This document shows positions 43,329-54,465 of a stretch of 64,000 nucleotides of DNA, piece after piece (positions within the stretch are counted from its first letter, which is position 1; each line of letters opens with the position of its first letter). The stretch lies in contig NW_004454177.1 in NCBI RefSeq assembly GCF_000283155.1, forward strand, positions 1,982,128 through 2,046,127. Reading direction: 5' to 3'. Source of the stretch: Ceratotherium simum simum (Eukaryota > Chordata > Mammalia > Perissodactyla > Rhinocerotidae). The translations under genes were made by a program, and so were the position numbers. The notes under the pieces are model-generated. The model made no database searches. It was not told where the DNA came from and saw only the letters and a program-made list of their open reading frames with translations.

Positions 43329-44502
43329 CATAGACCCAAACACTCTGAGAGCTAGCAGGATCCCCAAGGATTATTTCCATTGGGTAGGTGCTTGGGCACT
43401 CTCCTTGACTGAAGAACTTCCGATGACAGAGCCCTCCTAACCTTCTCCAGGCAGGAAGTGACTTTTCCAATTATGGGCTGAACTAGCAGAATATTTTTCT
43501 TCTAATGAGTCAAAAAACATTCTGTTCGGAGTTTCTCCCAGTTGGTTCCATTCTATTCCCTGAAACTCGGCTGAGCAAATCTCGTCCTTTTCTACCTGAA
43601 AGCCCTTTGGATATTTGAAGACAGCAATTATTTCCTATACAGAGCTGTATCTTCGTCTGCCTAAACATTTCCAGTTTTCCAAATTCCTCGTGACATGATT
43701 TCCAGTCTTTTCTATACTTTGGTTGCTCTATTTTCAGTGTATTGTCTGATGTGGGGTCCAGAGCAGAATGGATGCTCTGACCAGCCCAAAGCGGGAACTC
43801 TCCATCCCACCCCATTCATTTTCCTCTTCCTCAGTCCCTGACCCAGTGTCCTTCACATGCCCCAGACCCCCTAATATTTTCTCCTTGAGAAGTTTTTCTG
43901 GACTTCTCTTCCATCCTTTACAAAGTCCTATCAATGAAGGTCCTCAGTTTTAGAACCATTTACATGAAAGGGAATCTTTTTGTTTTTGTAGCTTTCCTTG
44001 AATTCTCCAAATCCTTGTTGCTGTTTCTTACTTGACTTGAGTTTATAACAATGTTTAAGTGTCTTCAGGGCAGGTTGCCTTTTTCATATTCAGCCCAGAG
44101 CCCAAGACAGGTCTGAGAAATATTTGTTGAGTCCATGGTCAGTAACCATATCATGTGTTGACTTGTCTTCATCATCATCATCATTTTAGTGGCACATAGC
44201 TCCTTTTGTTTGGTGTTTGTTTGTTTGTTTGGTCTTTATTCTTGTAGTGTCTATGTTGCTTATGGAGAAAGAGCCCATGAAGAAGCTATGGTTTTTAATA
44301 AATGGAGTTTTATGATTTTACTCCAAACTCGATCTTCCCGTATGGTTCAGTACAAGCTGCCACCAACATCAGGAAGGTAGTGGAATTTAATAGAAGTTAG
44401 TGGGAACTGGCTTGATATTTGGTTTGCTGAAATTAATATGAGGTGTTCTATATTGCCCCCCTGGCCAGCGTTCCCCTGCCGGGATGGCTAGCAGAGTCAC
44501 TG
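43329..44502. other. Unique sequence, no gene seen
   Basis: Minor simple repeats: CAT units near 44170-44185 and TTTG units near 44204-44230. Overlapping frames at 43510-43953 have no domain. Confidence 0.5.
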
Positions 44503-44690
44503 AGGCAATGTGATATGGTGAGAAGAGCTGTAGGCTTAAATAGATTTAAGTTTGATCTCTATCTCTGCCACTTATTTATGGTCAATTAACCACTCAGACC
44601 TCAGTTTCTTCATCTGTAAAATGGAGTTAACCTAACTTGGTATGATGGTGAAATGAGATAATGTGTCACAACTCTGACCAGTGCACTGTT
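44503..44690 (+). mobile_element. MIR SINE
   Basis: tatctctgccacttatttat, cagacctcagtttcttcatc, tgtaaaatggagttaaccta and tggtgaaatgagataatgtg. Confidence 0.85.
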
Positions 44691-44989
44691 GTCATTCTGC
44701 AGAGTTTCCTCATTCAGTCCCCACTAGCACTTCTGGTAAATGAAGAGCATCCAGATAGGCCCATGGGTTGTTTCCCCTGCATTCGACAACATGATGAATT
44801 TTCTCCTGCAGGCTCAGTCTGGGTCTCTCTGTCTGTGTCACACCCAGCACGCTGTCCTCACGGCTGGAGAGTCAATCAATACTCCTTAATGGTGCAGCTC
44901 ATTGCCCTGCACTGAGGAAGGTCAGTGAGCATCATTTCCCCGTCTCTCCAGAGACAGAGCGTAGTCTAGACACACGGCGCAGGAGAAAG

Positions 44990-45135
44990 TCAGGAAACCT
45001 GGGCCCTCACTCCACTGATGGTTTTTCTAGTGCATTGGACACGTTACATGGTTGCGTGAGTCTCTGATTCTGTTTGCAGAAAGAGTAATATATTTGAATT
45101 CCTACCTGCCTGCTGGGGTAGATGAGAATGAATGA
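44990..45135 (+). mobile_element. Probable MIR fragment
   Basis: agtcaggaaacctgggccct near the 5' side and cctacctgcctgctggggta near the 3' side fit MIR spacing. The centre is weak. Confidence 0.4.
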
Positions 45136-46595
45136 ATTTGTATCTCTGAAGAAAGATACTATTTGGATATATAGTCTGTTTCTATCAAGTTGGGGAGCAG
45201 TAAGTTGCCAGGGCTCCAAAAGGCCATGTGCCCACACTGGCCAGAGTCCAGAAGACTGGACCATCACCCTTTACTCAGACGGCGGAGACCACGCCTGTCT
45301 CCCCAGAACAGCCCTGTGTGAATGTCTGACTTTATGATACATTTTTGCCGGTGAGGGAATTGGGCATGAAGCAGAGGTAAATGGTTGCCAATCACTGCTT
45401 CCCATTCAGAGCAGAAGCCGTGCAAGCTCATGATTCATGCCATGCTCACCTGGACTCAGAGACCTCTAGGCACTGAGAACTCTGTCTCCCCAAAGTATTT
45501 TCCTGATTAATTACAGGGCCCTCAGCACTGCAACTCACACAGAGGCCCATTCTTCACGGCTGGAGTCGGACTCCACACCCTCTGGGGCACACTCCTGGGG
45601 CGTGTGCACTTTCTTCTCTCTAGCCCTCCTCCCACGGAGGCACGTCCCAGCTGGGTACTGCCTTGCCATGCTCCACATCTCCCACAAGGGGGAGCCCCGG
45701 GAGGGCAGCGGAATTTTGGAAGTGCTGAAGTTTTCTCCTCCTGTCCTCTAACTGATTTTCGCGCACCCAACTGTGAGATTTCTTTGTTGCAATGTTGGGA
45801 TCTGAGATAACACTTCTGGAGGCTGCGGGGCGACAACCACAGCTGATACCATCTTTTATTGTTTGTTGTTATTTATCTAGCATTATAAACTAAGGAGGAA
45901 AAGTAACAAAGAACTTGAAGACTTTCATGACTCCCAGGCCCTGGATGGAGGCAGGCGGCGTCAGACAGACAGAACCAAGAAATCTGAGGGGCAGCCAGGA
46001 GGTGCCTGTGGCTGCAGAGCCCAGGTAGGTGCCCAGGAGATGATGAGGAGGGGCTCATTGGTGGGGAGAGGCACAGAGCCCCTAATGGTGGGAGGAGCGG
46101 ATGGAGCAGACACGGGTGGTCAGGAGAGATTAAGGGGGGAAGGCAGTGCAGAGAGGAGTTGGGAGATTGAGGGAGAGTGGAGGGAGGAGTCCCAAAGGAG
46201 TGCAAAAGAAAAAAAAGATGCTTGTAGGCTCTGATGCAAAAGACTGACCGCAGAGCCGGAGAGGGAGGGTTTGTGAACTGAATCAGAGACTTAAACTGGT
46301 TTGAAGTTGGTTCCAACTTGGCCGCCCCAAAAACTTCACAGGGCATCAGAGGCCGGGAGTTTGAGAGCAAATGCTCAGTTGCACAAGAAAATTCAAAGTG
46401 AGTAGGTGTGCCTGAAAGTTGATCTAATCATCCTGGTTGTGTTTCATATAGCCACACCTACTCTGGACTTTTGACCTAAACTAGAAGGAATTCTGGTCTG
46501 ATATTCCGGTCTGGTGGCATTTTCAGGTTCTTCCCACTCTGAACTAATGTTTCAGACTTTCCCCTTCTTCCTCGCAGTCTCCCACAGTTGCTCTC
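45136..46595. other. Unique, moderately GC-rich interval, no gene established
   Basis: Holds a CTCF-like motif (45681-45696) and a purine-rich stretch (about 46040-46215). That stretch creates a proline/serine/leucine-rich 165-codon frame on the minus strand (45873-46370). I see no domain, signal peptide or family likeness in it. Confidence 0.5.
45681..45696 (+). promoter_or_regulatory. Candidate CTCF-like site
   Basis: cccacaagggggagcc matches the core CCAC.AGGGGG.GC pattern of CTCF closely. Motif-only call; a GC-rich setting raises the chance match rate. Confidence 0.35.
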
Positions 46596-46599
46596 GGTA

Positions 46600-46795
46600 A
46601 TGGACTAGGAGTCAGAAGTTCTCATTCCGCCACTTAGTGAGATGAGCTTAAGCAAGGAAACGTCGGAGTCTCCTTTTTCTTTGTCTATAAAAAGGAGATA
46701 ATAATACATTACTGATGAGCTTTATAGGATTTTTCTGAGGATTGAATAAGTAAGATAATGTGAGTAAGTGCTCTTAATAGATTATAATTGCTAGC
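46600..46795 (+). mobile_element. MIR SINE
   Basis: ggactaggagtcagaagttc, tttgtctataaaaaggagat, aataatacattactgatgag, ttctgaggattgaataagta. Confidence 0.8.
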
Positions 46796-46886
46796 TAAAT
46801 AAAAGATGGCATTAATAATAATTAATCAGTTAATATACCCTTACTACTCTCAGCGGGGTATTTTCCTACTGAGCTTTGGAGGAACC

Positions 46887-46921
46887 TGTGTGTGTGTGTG
46901 TGTGTGTGTGTATACACACAC
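46887..46921. repeat. (TG)12 microsatellite ending in a palindrome
   Basis: Twelve TG units (46887-46910) run into tatacacacac. The last 18 bases, gtgtgtgtatacacacac (46904-46921), are a perfect palindrome, able to form a hairpin; alternating purine-pyrimidine sequence can also take Z form. Confidence 0.9.
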
Positions 46922-47419
46922 TCTACTATTTGTGGGAAAATTTAAATACATGACCCCCTATTTCCATAGCACTTTCTAGAGTAACTTCTTTGGCAGCTAC
47001 GTGAGAAACTTTGTGTTCTTTCCCTTTTAGCCACCTTCAAATGTTCTTTTTCCCAGCCTGGGCTACATTTTTCTATCTCTCAGACATGCAGATAATGATC
47101 GATGGTGTCTGCTTGGCCACCTGAAGAGTGATTTGTCTGTGTCCTGGACACCGTGCTGCCCGAGTAAATGTCACACCTTGTCTCAGGCACATGATCAGAT
47201 TGAATATGTTGGAAAGAAGCAAATAAGAGGCTGTGTTTATAATCCCATCCCATATTTCCTGCCTGGGATGTTCTTTCCAGATCACTTCTTACTTATTCAT
47301 TGAAATGTCTCAGATGGGAAATTGGGTTCTGCACTCTGGGTCAGGCTGGTTCAGTCGACCTGTGAAGTCTGAAGTTGGCTTTGATGCCTGTGGACATATT
47401 CACTTTTTCCTCAGGTTCC

Positions 47420-47525
47420 AGAAGCAGTGTGGTGTATGGGGAAGGCAGTGTAGACCATAGGCAAATCCCTTGACTTCACTGAGCCTTCTCCTCCCCATCT
47501 GCCAGATGAAATTGTTGCTTCCCTT
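47420..47525 (+). mobile_element. MIR fragment
   Basis: aaatcccttgacttcactga, gccttctcctccccatctgc. Short and decayed. Confidence 0.5.
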
Positions 47526-48786
47526 CCTTCCTGCATCTAACTGTAGACGTGGGGCCACATGAGGTTATACCTGACCACACCAAAAGTTTGTAATTCCACC
47601 ATGTTATCTAATTATAAGATATCATCTTAGTTAATCTGCTGCATGATTCTTACTAGTGATTTACCCATATTTTACAACCTCAGTTATTTTAAAAGCTGTC
47701 TTTCCCCAAATGCTAATGTATTCTTTTATTTCTTTTCTTCTTCAGCAATCAACTGATAAATCAAATATTTATAGAGATGCTAAGTTTAAGTCATACACTC
47801 ACTCACCTTCAGAAAGTTGGTATCCTATTTAAATCGCATGTACAGATGCACAATATGTACATAGACTTTGTATTTTTCTAGACCCGCCAAACACATATAT
47901 ACATCCCTTCTCCTTTCAAGCATGTACTTACTCCCCTTTTAAAACAAAATATATGCAAATATATATTTGAACAAAAACACATACACTGACGTTCACACAG
48001 CTTACTCACTGAGAAAGCAGACTTAATGGGGAAGAGAAATGAACACCTCGCTCTATCAGCATTTCAGCTATTTTAGAGTCCAGAAGGGACCACAAGACAC
48101 AATTCATGTGGTTAAAAAAAAATCATGGATCAATTTCTGCCCTGTTCCTAGCAATGAATATCAATATCTCGCCTCTTCCAGACAGACTCTCAGCAGCTTT
48201 GGATATTTTTAAATGAGTTTTTTAAATACATTTGCAAAGCCAATTATTTTGAATCTCATCTGAAGCAATTAAAAAACATCCTGACATTTAAGGTGATATT
48301 TTTTCCCAAGTAAAATAATTATAAATAATAGTAATTATGAAAAAATCATTCAGTTACTCTCAGTCTGCTTCAACCTTTAGGTTAATAAACCAATCCATTA
48401 AAACTCATCTTGCTCAAAGGACCAATTTGTTAAAAAATGTAGCGACCTTTCACCACAAGTATGATTGATATTTTCTTTAACAATAATCAGAGCTGTCTTT
48501 CCCAGAAGAGGGTGTGGTCAAGTGGTAGGTATAGAGAACTAGGGTTCTTTTATGCCTCTCTCAGTTATACTTCTCAGTTAGGTAGAAAATGATGTTGATG
48601 ATGATGAAGATGGTGATGATAATGTACAAAACTCTGATTTCAAAACGTACCTTAAAAAGACTTTAATTCTGAAAGTCTCAGGGCAATTGCTCACAAAAAC
48701 TGACAATATCATTCATCACGCCAGGAAAGATTTTAGATACGCCTTCTGTCTGCCTCTGATGTTTCATTCTCTCTAAAGGTGTGGGG
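47526..48786. other. AT-rich unique interval, no gene seen
   Basis: No named transposon and no gene in 1.26 kb. A GAT-rich run lies at 48590-48622. The part from 48200 to 48520 resembles conserved AT-rich non-coding DNA, with CAATTA and TAATTA-like sites. Confidence 0.5.
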
Positions 48787-49008
48787 CAGGGATTTGCAAA
48801 TATGGCCCACGGGCCAAATCCAGTATGCCACCTGTTTCTATAACTAAAATTTTATCAAAACAAAGCACATCTCTTCATTTACATATTGTCAGTGGCTGCT
48901 TTCCTACTACAAAGGCAGAGCTGAGTAGTTACAACAGAGACCATATGGCTTACAAAGCCTAAAATATTTATTATTTGGCCCTTTAGAGAAAAAGTTTGCC
49001 AACCCCAG
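48787..49008. mobile_element. hAT-type MITE (CAGTGGTTGGCAAACT family)
   Basis: Contains tatggcccacgggccaaatc, acatattgtcagtggctgct, cagagaccatatggcttaca, cctaaaatatttattatttg and an end aaaagtttgccaacccc. That end inversely matches the start cagggatttgcaaata. This is a common mammalian non-autonomous element with complementary ends; I do not name the subfamily. No coding capacity. Confidence 0.85.
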
Positions 49009-49984
49009 GTGGAGTAATGAAAAAATAGCAAAAATCAGTTTTCTTTGAATTTACTACACCAACTAATATTTAAGCAGCACTTTACAGTTTATAGTCTGAC
49101 CACGTTATTTTGTAACAGGTATTCTTATCCTCACTTAATTAATGAAGAAATTGCAAAGTTTTCCATGATCGTTCAGCCGTGGAGTGGTGTAGGTAGAACT
49201 TGGCCTCTGAGAAGGAAGAACATGGGCCAGACGGCAGCCTTTAGAGAAGCAGAAAAGGAGATGCTTTGAAGCTGCAATAATGGCTACTTATCTTTTTCAT
49301 CCACCCAGATGTGGTCATTGCCAGAAGACAGTAAGGGAGGCAAAAATCTTGACATTCTGTTCCCTCTTTATCAGACCTTGGCCTGGGTGATTTTAACCTT
49401 GTTCTGCTTCTACGTCCCTACTCTCATAACCAGAGAGTAATAAACAGAACTAATAAACAGAAAGGAGAGCAAAGTGCTTTGCAGTCAAACAAAGCTAAGC
49501 TTTATTGCATCAACTCTCGCTTATCCACACTGAAGGAATGTATCCGCCCTGAAATTGGCACTGTGGCCTGGATATTCTGAAACAACCAGTAACAGAAAAG
49601 TCTTTGTTTTGGAATATGCTATCTTTTAAGAAGTTTGCTTTTTGAAACAGCAAATCCCTTCTTCATTATGTTTTTCTTATACTCTGTGTATTATCAAAAT
49701 TATATTTTTCCCCCTGAGCTCATTCCATCTACTAGCAAGGTGGGCCATAAGGTACTGGAAATCAGGAGGAAGGAAGCCTGGAATGAAGACTTTGCTTTTG
49801 AGATCCACATGTATAAAACAAGCTGTTTTGCAGAGACCAAAGTTTTTCTTAATCTTAAGTTTTCTTGGAAAGGAGGCAAGGGATAAAACGAGAGAGATGA
49901 GAATAAGAAACTCCTATGTCAAACCTTTCCTAAAGATTCTAAGCCAAAGATAAAGATTTAAACAGTTGAACTAATTCAATTTTT
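49009..49984. other. Unique sequence, no gene seen
   Basis: Two overlapping plus-strand frames (49635-49886 and 49642-49953) have no recognised domain. Confidence 0.55.
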
Positions 49985-50610
49985 CCACTCAACCAGCTTT
50001 TATTTTGAGTGTCCAGTATGGCGGGCTATAGGAGTTGAAAGAGTCCCATTGACTAAGATTCAGATATTCTCTAGGAAATGATTTATTAGAGAAATGAACA
50101 TGTGCATATGTGCTTACAGATAAAATCTGAGCATGCTCAAAGAAGTTATTTTTCCTTACTGGACAATCACTGAAGATACCGTGGAGGAAGTGGCATTTTG
50201 TGAGACTTGAAGAATGTGTAGGTTTTAGACATCTGGAAATGGAAGGGGTGGCATTCTAGGAGGAAACAGAGGGGACAAAGTCATAGAGCAAAGTATAGGA
50301 TTTGTATGTGATCAGAAAGTCATTCATTTTATTTGGAACCCATGGTTATGTGGGAGTGGAGGAAGATAAGGTAGGTGACGTAGGTCAGAGTCAGATCCTA
50401 AGGGCCTTGAATTGCAGGTTAAGAAGTTTGGTCTTTATTTGGTAGATGATGAGAACCATTGCATATTTTTCTTTAGAAGAATTACGTGATCATACCTGTG
50501 ATTTGGAAAAGAGTCTAACAGATATTTGAAAAGAACTTGGAGGCAAGGTCATCAGTTAGCGGCTAGAGCAATGGTCCAGGCAAGATGAGTAAGGTAACTC
50601 GTTTGTCTTG
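49985..50610 (-). mobile_element. LINE-2 relic, antisense
   Basis: Decayed 3' end (about 49985-50160), then gtggcattttgtgagacttg, aatggaaggggtggcattct, agggccttgaattgcaggtt, aagaagtttggtctttattt and agcaatggtccaggcaagat, in the expected inverted order. Confidence 0.75.
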
Positions 50611-50964
50611 TGCTCTAATCGCAAGACTGCTCCTCTATAACCTGACTGTCAGAGGTTATAGCACTGGCTGAGGGCTTTCTGAGGGCATTTATTTAATGGC
50701 ATGCCAGTGGCATTTACTCATAAAACCAAAAAGCCATTGGGGCCAGAAATAGGGGTTTTGGTTACTTCCCCAGACAGGATGCAGTTGGGGTGATTATACA
50801 TGTGATTCATCGAGGTCGGGAAACAAGCCCTCCACAAACAAACACCCCTCCCCTCCAAGCCCAGTGACTCACAGCTTCTTCAGTTTGGAAAGCTCTGGAG
50901 TCCAGGCAGAATTTGAGGTGAGATGTTAAATCATAAATCTTCAGTGTTCATTGTTACAAGAGGA
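50611..50964. other. Unique sequence, no gene seen
   Basis: No gene or named repeat. Confidence 0.55.
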
Positions 50965-51220
50965 ACATTTTTATTCATCATTCTAGCAATAAGCATTTAT
51001 TGAACTCTTACTGTTTTAGGCACAGAGAACATGGAGTTATAAAACATAGCTTCTGCCGTGAAATATTCCCCAGTTTAGCTGAGAAAACAGATATAACATA
51101 AACAATAAGTAGAGTATCCCATAAATGTTATAAGAGAGAAATACAAACGGTATTAAAAATTCAGAGGAAAGACCCATAACCACTTTGGGAGAGGAGCGAT
51201 GGCATTGGAGCTGGGTTCTA
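50965..51220 (-). mobile_element. LINE-2 3' end, antisense
   Basis: aataagcatttattgaactc, acataaacaataagtagagt and tgttataagagagaaataca match the inverted L2 tail. Confidence 0.75.
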
Positions 51221-51224
51221 AACA

Positions 51225-51360
51225 ATGACTGTCATTTATTCATTCCACAAACGATTATTGAACATTTACTATATGCCAGACACTGTTCTAGACATGAGAT
51301 TTCATGCTTTTGTGGAGCTTATGTTCTAGTGCAAGGACTGAGATATTAAATACAGCTGGG
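51225..51360 (-). mobile_element. LINE-2 3' end, antisense (second copy)
   Basis: tcatttattcattccacaaa, acatttactatatgccagac, actgttctagacatgagatt and ggagcttatgttctagtgca. A second L2 end in the same orientation directly after the first, so independent insertion or local duplication. Confidence 0.85.
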
Positions 51361-52034
51361 AGCCAAACAAATGAATCTCTACCGTCAGGGAATTTACATC
51401 TTGTAGAGGAACACTACAGAGAGCAGCAACTAGCACTTCATTCCAAGGGAGAGGAGCAACATATGCAAAAATAAGCATGAATCCAGTCCTACTGGTAACG
51501 AGTGGTGAAAGAAACGTCACATTTGGGGGGTACCCAATATGACAAGAGGGCTTATTTATAGACCTGAATTAGGATGTGCAAGTTGGCCTGACATTCTTTG
51601 GCTGGAGTTGACAGACAGAAGATGGATACCATTCTTACACGGAGACTCGTAGCACTGAGTCCCCAGACGTTCTGATTTGCAGTGTCTATCAGCAAATGGA
51701 GTCACTGATTCAGCAGTCTGAGTGCTGTGGTTTGGACTCTCTGATAATTGTTCTGTACCTTCAATCTGACGGTTCTACAATGGCCTGGTGCCATGAAGAT
51801 GAAAACTTAAGACACTGGCTGATTCCTTGATTAAATAATTTTCAGGTCAAATTCTGTAACAACCAACTCTGGCTTGGAGGTCATACTTGATTCTCATTTT
51901 ATCAGGTTGTCTAAAATAACCAGGCCATGAGGTGGTTATTGTTATGGTGCTCATTGGAATGGGATTTGACCTATATAAGGAAAAGAACTAGGACAGAAAT
52001 AGCTCTTCAGCCCATCACAGACTTGGAGAAATCC
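51361..52034. other. Unique sequence, no gene seen
   Basis: No gene or named repeat. Confidence 0.55.
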
Positions 52035-52150
52035 AGTATAAGCAATTGCAGAATCACAGAGCTGGAAGGGACTCAAGGTGACTTAAGGTGATCCTGGCAC
52101 CTGCCTCTAGGCAGATGTATGCCTGTCTGGAAATTTAATATAAATTCTGG
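52035..52150 (-). mobile_element. Possible MIR-type fragment
   Basis: gcagaatcacagagctggaa followed by gggactcaaggtgacttaag resembles the inverted end of a MIR variant. Weak. Confidence 0.4.
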
Positions 52151-52794
52151 AACTCATTATTTTAACAATACATAAAAATTTACCCATCCTGAAGAGTATA
52201 GTTCCCTTCAGGGCAGTGATGCTGCCTAGCCTTGGGCAAAACATCTTTGAACCTCCTGTTTTATAGTAGACCTCAGAACCCGTAGCTTATTCTTTTGAAT
52301 ATACTTAGTAGGATAAAAATCATTGGCTTTGGAGGATGTTTTGCATTTTCAAAAAACCAAGTGCCGTATTCAATTGGTCCAGCTGAATGATACAATTTTT
52401 TTTATTAAAAATGAATTTAAATGCAGCCCTGAAATTATGAAGTGACACTTTTGTTTGGCTCATAACTGGTTCAAAAGGAACTTAACCAGCAATTGCAAAA
52501 GTAATAAGTACATATTCTTCCAGGTGGCTAATTTGAGGGTACATGAGCTCTGGTAAGCCAGACTGTTTCTCACTCTACTTGACGAACTAGTTGAAGTCCA
52601 GGAGTGAGCCTTGTTTGTCTCAAAATACCCACCTACCACAGAGGCAGGTGCATGTCAGGGGCAACTTCTTGAATGAATTAAAAAACAATGCCATCACTTT
52701 ATAGTCATATCATGAATTCTTTGTCCATTTTGATTTCTTTCACCAAATATGAATCCCATGATCACCTCTTACCTTAGGCTAATTATAATGGCAA
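52151..52794. other. Unique sequence, no gene seen
   Basis: No gene or named repeat. Confidence 0.55.
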
Positions 52795-52965
52795 GGGAAG
52801 CAGTCTGTGGTGGATAGAACACTGTTCTGGGATCAGAGTTCAGGTTCTGGTGTAAACTGTTATGAGTATGATGGTGGCTTTGGGAAAGGTACTTAAGCCT
52901 GGGTCTCCATTTTTAAATAAAGGGATTGAACTAGATGGTGGGAAAAGGTCCATTTGAGGAATAAA
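52795..52965 (+). mobile_element. MIR-type fragment
   Basis: gggatcagagttcaggttct, ggctttgggaaaggtactta, cctgggtctccatttttaaa and gggattgaactagatggtgg fit the MIR variant carrying the 'gactagatgat' tail. Confidence 0.65.
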
Positions 52966-53034
52966 ATGTTGAGTAGCTACTTCGTGCCTATCTCTGTGCA
53001 TGTAGTGAGAGATTGTTTTTAAGGTTTTAGTGTT

Positions 53035-53400
53035 GGTCAGGATTTTTGTGTTTGCAAGTGAGAGAAATCCAGCTTGGTTTAGCTGAGGGAAAAAACCAAA
53101 CTTCAGGAAGAGCAGGAGTACATCAGACTCCAGAAATTACCAGAATTAGGGACTCAAGCACTTCCAGGACACATTTCTCCCGACTTTGTCCTTGGTTTCT
53201 CTCTCGGGGTCAGCCTTATTTTCTCAGATCTGCTTCCTCCGTGACCTGAGAGAAGTTTGCAAAACCTCTAGGAAGTCCTCCGGGCTGGGGAAACAAGATG
53301 CCATGACTGGCAACTGCTATTAGAACCACCAGGTTGGCTGGAGAGAGGGGCAGCTCCCCTAGAGAATGAGTCACTAAACAGCCAAAAAAATAGAGCTCCA
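53035..53400 (+). mobile_element. Possible decayed interspersed repeat, class unknown
   Basis: Starts with tttgcaagtgagagaaatcc and cttggtttagctgaggga, wording reminiscent of a common mammalian repeat that opens with 'aagtgacagaaacccaactc'. The rest is too diverged to classify. Confidence 0.3.
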
Positions 53401-53694
53401 CTAAAGCCTACCATCCCTGTTTGCTGCCCACTCCTACCCTAATCTCACACCAAGCACATCTCTGGTGACCTCCTACCCTCCTTGAACACCCTGCCCGACG
53501 TCGCTGCCTCTGAGGGCTCACTGCATGGGCAGCACAATCCCTTCCTGTCTGTGCTCCCGGAGCACCTCGGACACATCTCTACCGGGGAAGTTCAACTCCT
53601 CATGTTGCTGTCGTGCTCTGATTACAGGTTTTTCTCCCCCACGAGACTAGGAACTCCTCAAAGGCATTAACTGCCTTAATTGGTTTTGTGTTAC

Positions 53695-53960
53695 TTTATT
53701 TATTAGGTCATTTATTAATTATTGACAGCCTACAGTGCACTAGGTTCTAGGGATTCAAAGAGAACTAACCCAAGATCCTTGTTCTCAAGATAATCAAGGT
53801 CAAGAGGGAAAGACGTGATAAACAGCCACTTGCAGGACAATGCGGTGGATGAATCCGCCATGGACTTCAGCGCTGGTGCGCTGTGCTCCCTAAGCAAAGA
53901 CAGGTATTGAGAAGGCCAGAGGGAGTTTCCGAGAGGTGGAAAGAGGCTACCCCTGGCCTG
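53695..53960 (-). mobile_element. LINE-2 3' end, antisense
   Basis: tcatttattaattattgaca, ctaggttctagggattcaaa, ccttgttctcaagataatca and aggtattgagaaggccagag, in inverted L2 order. Confidence 0.65.
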
Positions 53961-54274
53961 TGCTGGGTCCTGTTGAATAGGATTGAGCCTGGTTGTGTAG
54001 GGTCTGGAGAGAGGGAGCATTCTTTGCAGTTAGAACAGCTATGAGAAGCTCAGGGGGTGCCTGAAAGTAGGATGTAATCAAAGGCTTCTGTCTGAGTGGG
54101 CTAGATAAGACAGAGATACACGGAATAATTGGAAAATAAGACAATTTCCAATAAAGTACTAATTTTACAGTACAATGCTCTAGGAATATAGAAAAGAGTA
54201 AGATCACTGTGGACTTATGAGGAAAATCCTTCAGAAAATGTGAGTATTACCTCACTTCAGGGGAGTTAGCACTA

Positions 54275-54465
54275 AATCCGAACTCAGAGAGTCTGAGTTT
54301 CAATCTCACTCTGCCGGATATTAGCTTGGTGATAATTGCTCAATCTCTAATTTTTACATCATAAAATATAAACACTAAAATCAGAGTTATCCTGAGGATA
54401 AAATAAGACATGTAAATGAAAGTACTTAGTGAACTGTAAAGCCCTACACAAACTTGTTATTCTTT
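54275..54465 (+). mobile_element. MIR SINE
   Basis: agagtctgagtttcaatctc, agttatcctgaggataaaat and aagtacttagtgaactgtaa, with weak central similarity. Confidence 0.65.

Noticed and set aside
43000..43470. 156-codon minus-strand open frame
   Set aside because: Lies almost wholly in the ERE SINE at 43010-43316.
45873..46370. 165-codon minus-strand open frame, longest in the window
   Set aside because: Rich in Pro/Ser/Leu because the opposite strand is a purine-rich tract. No domain, no family likeness and no splice or promoter context.
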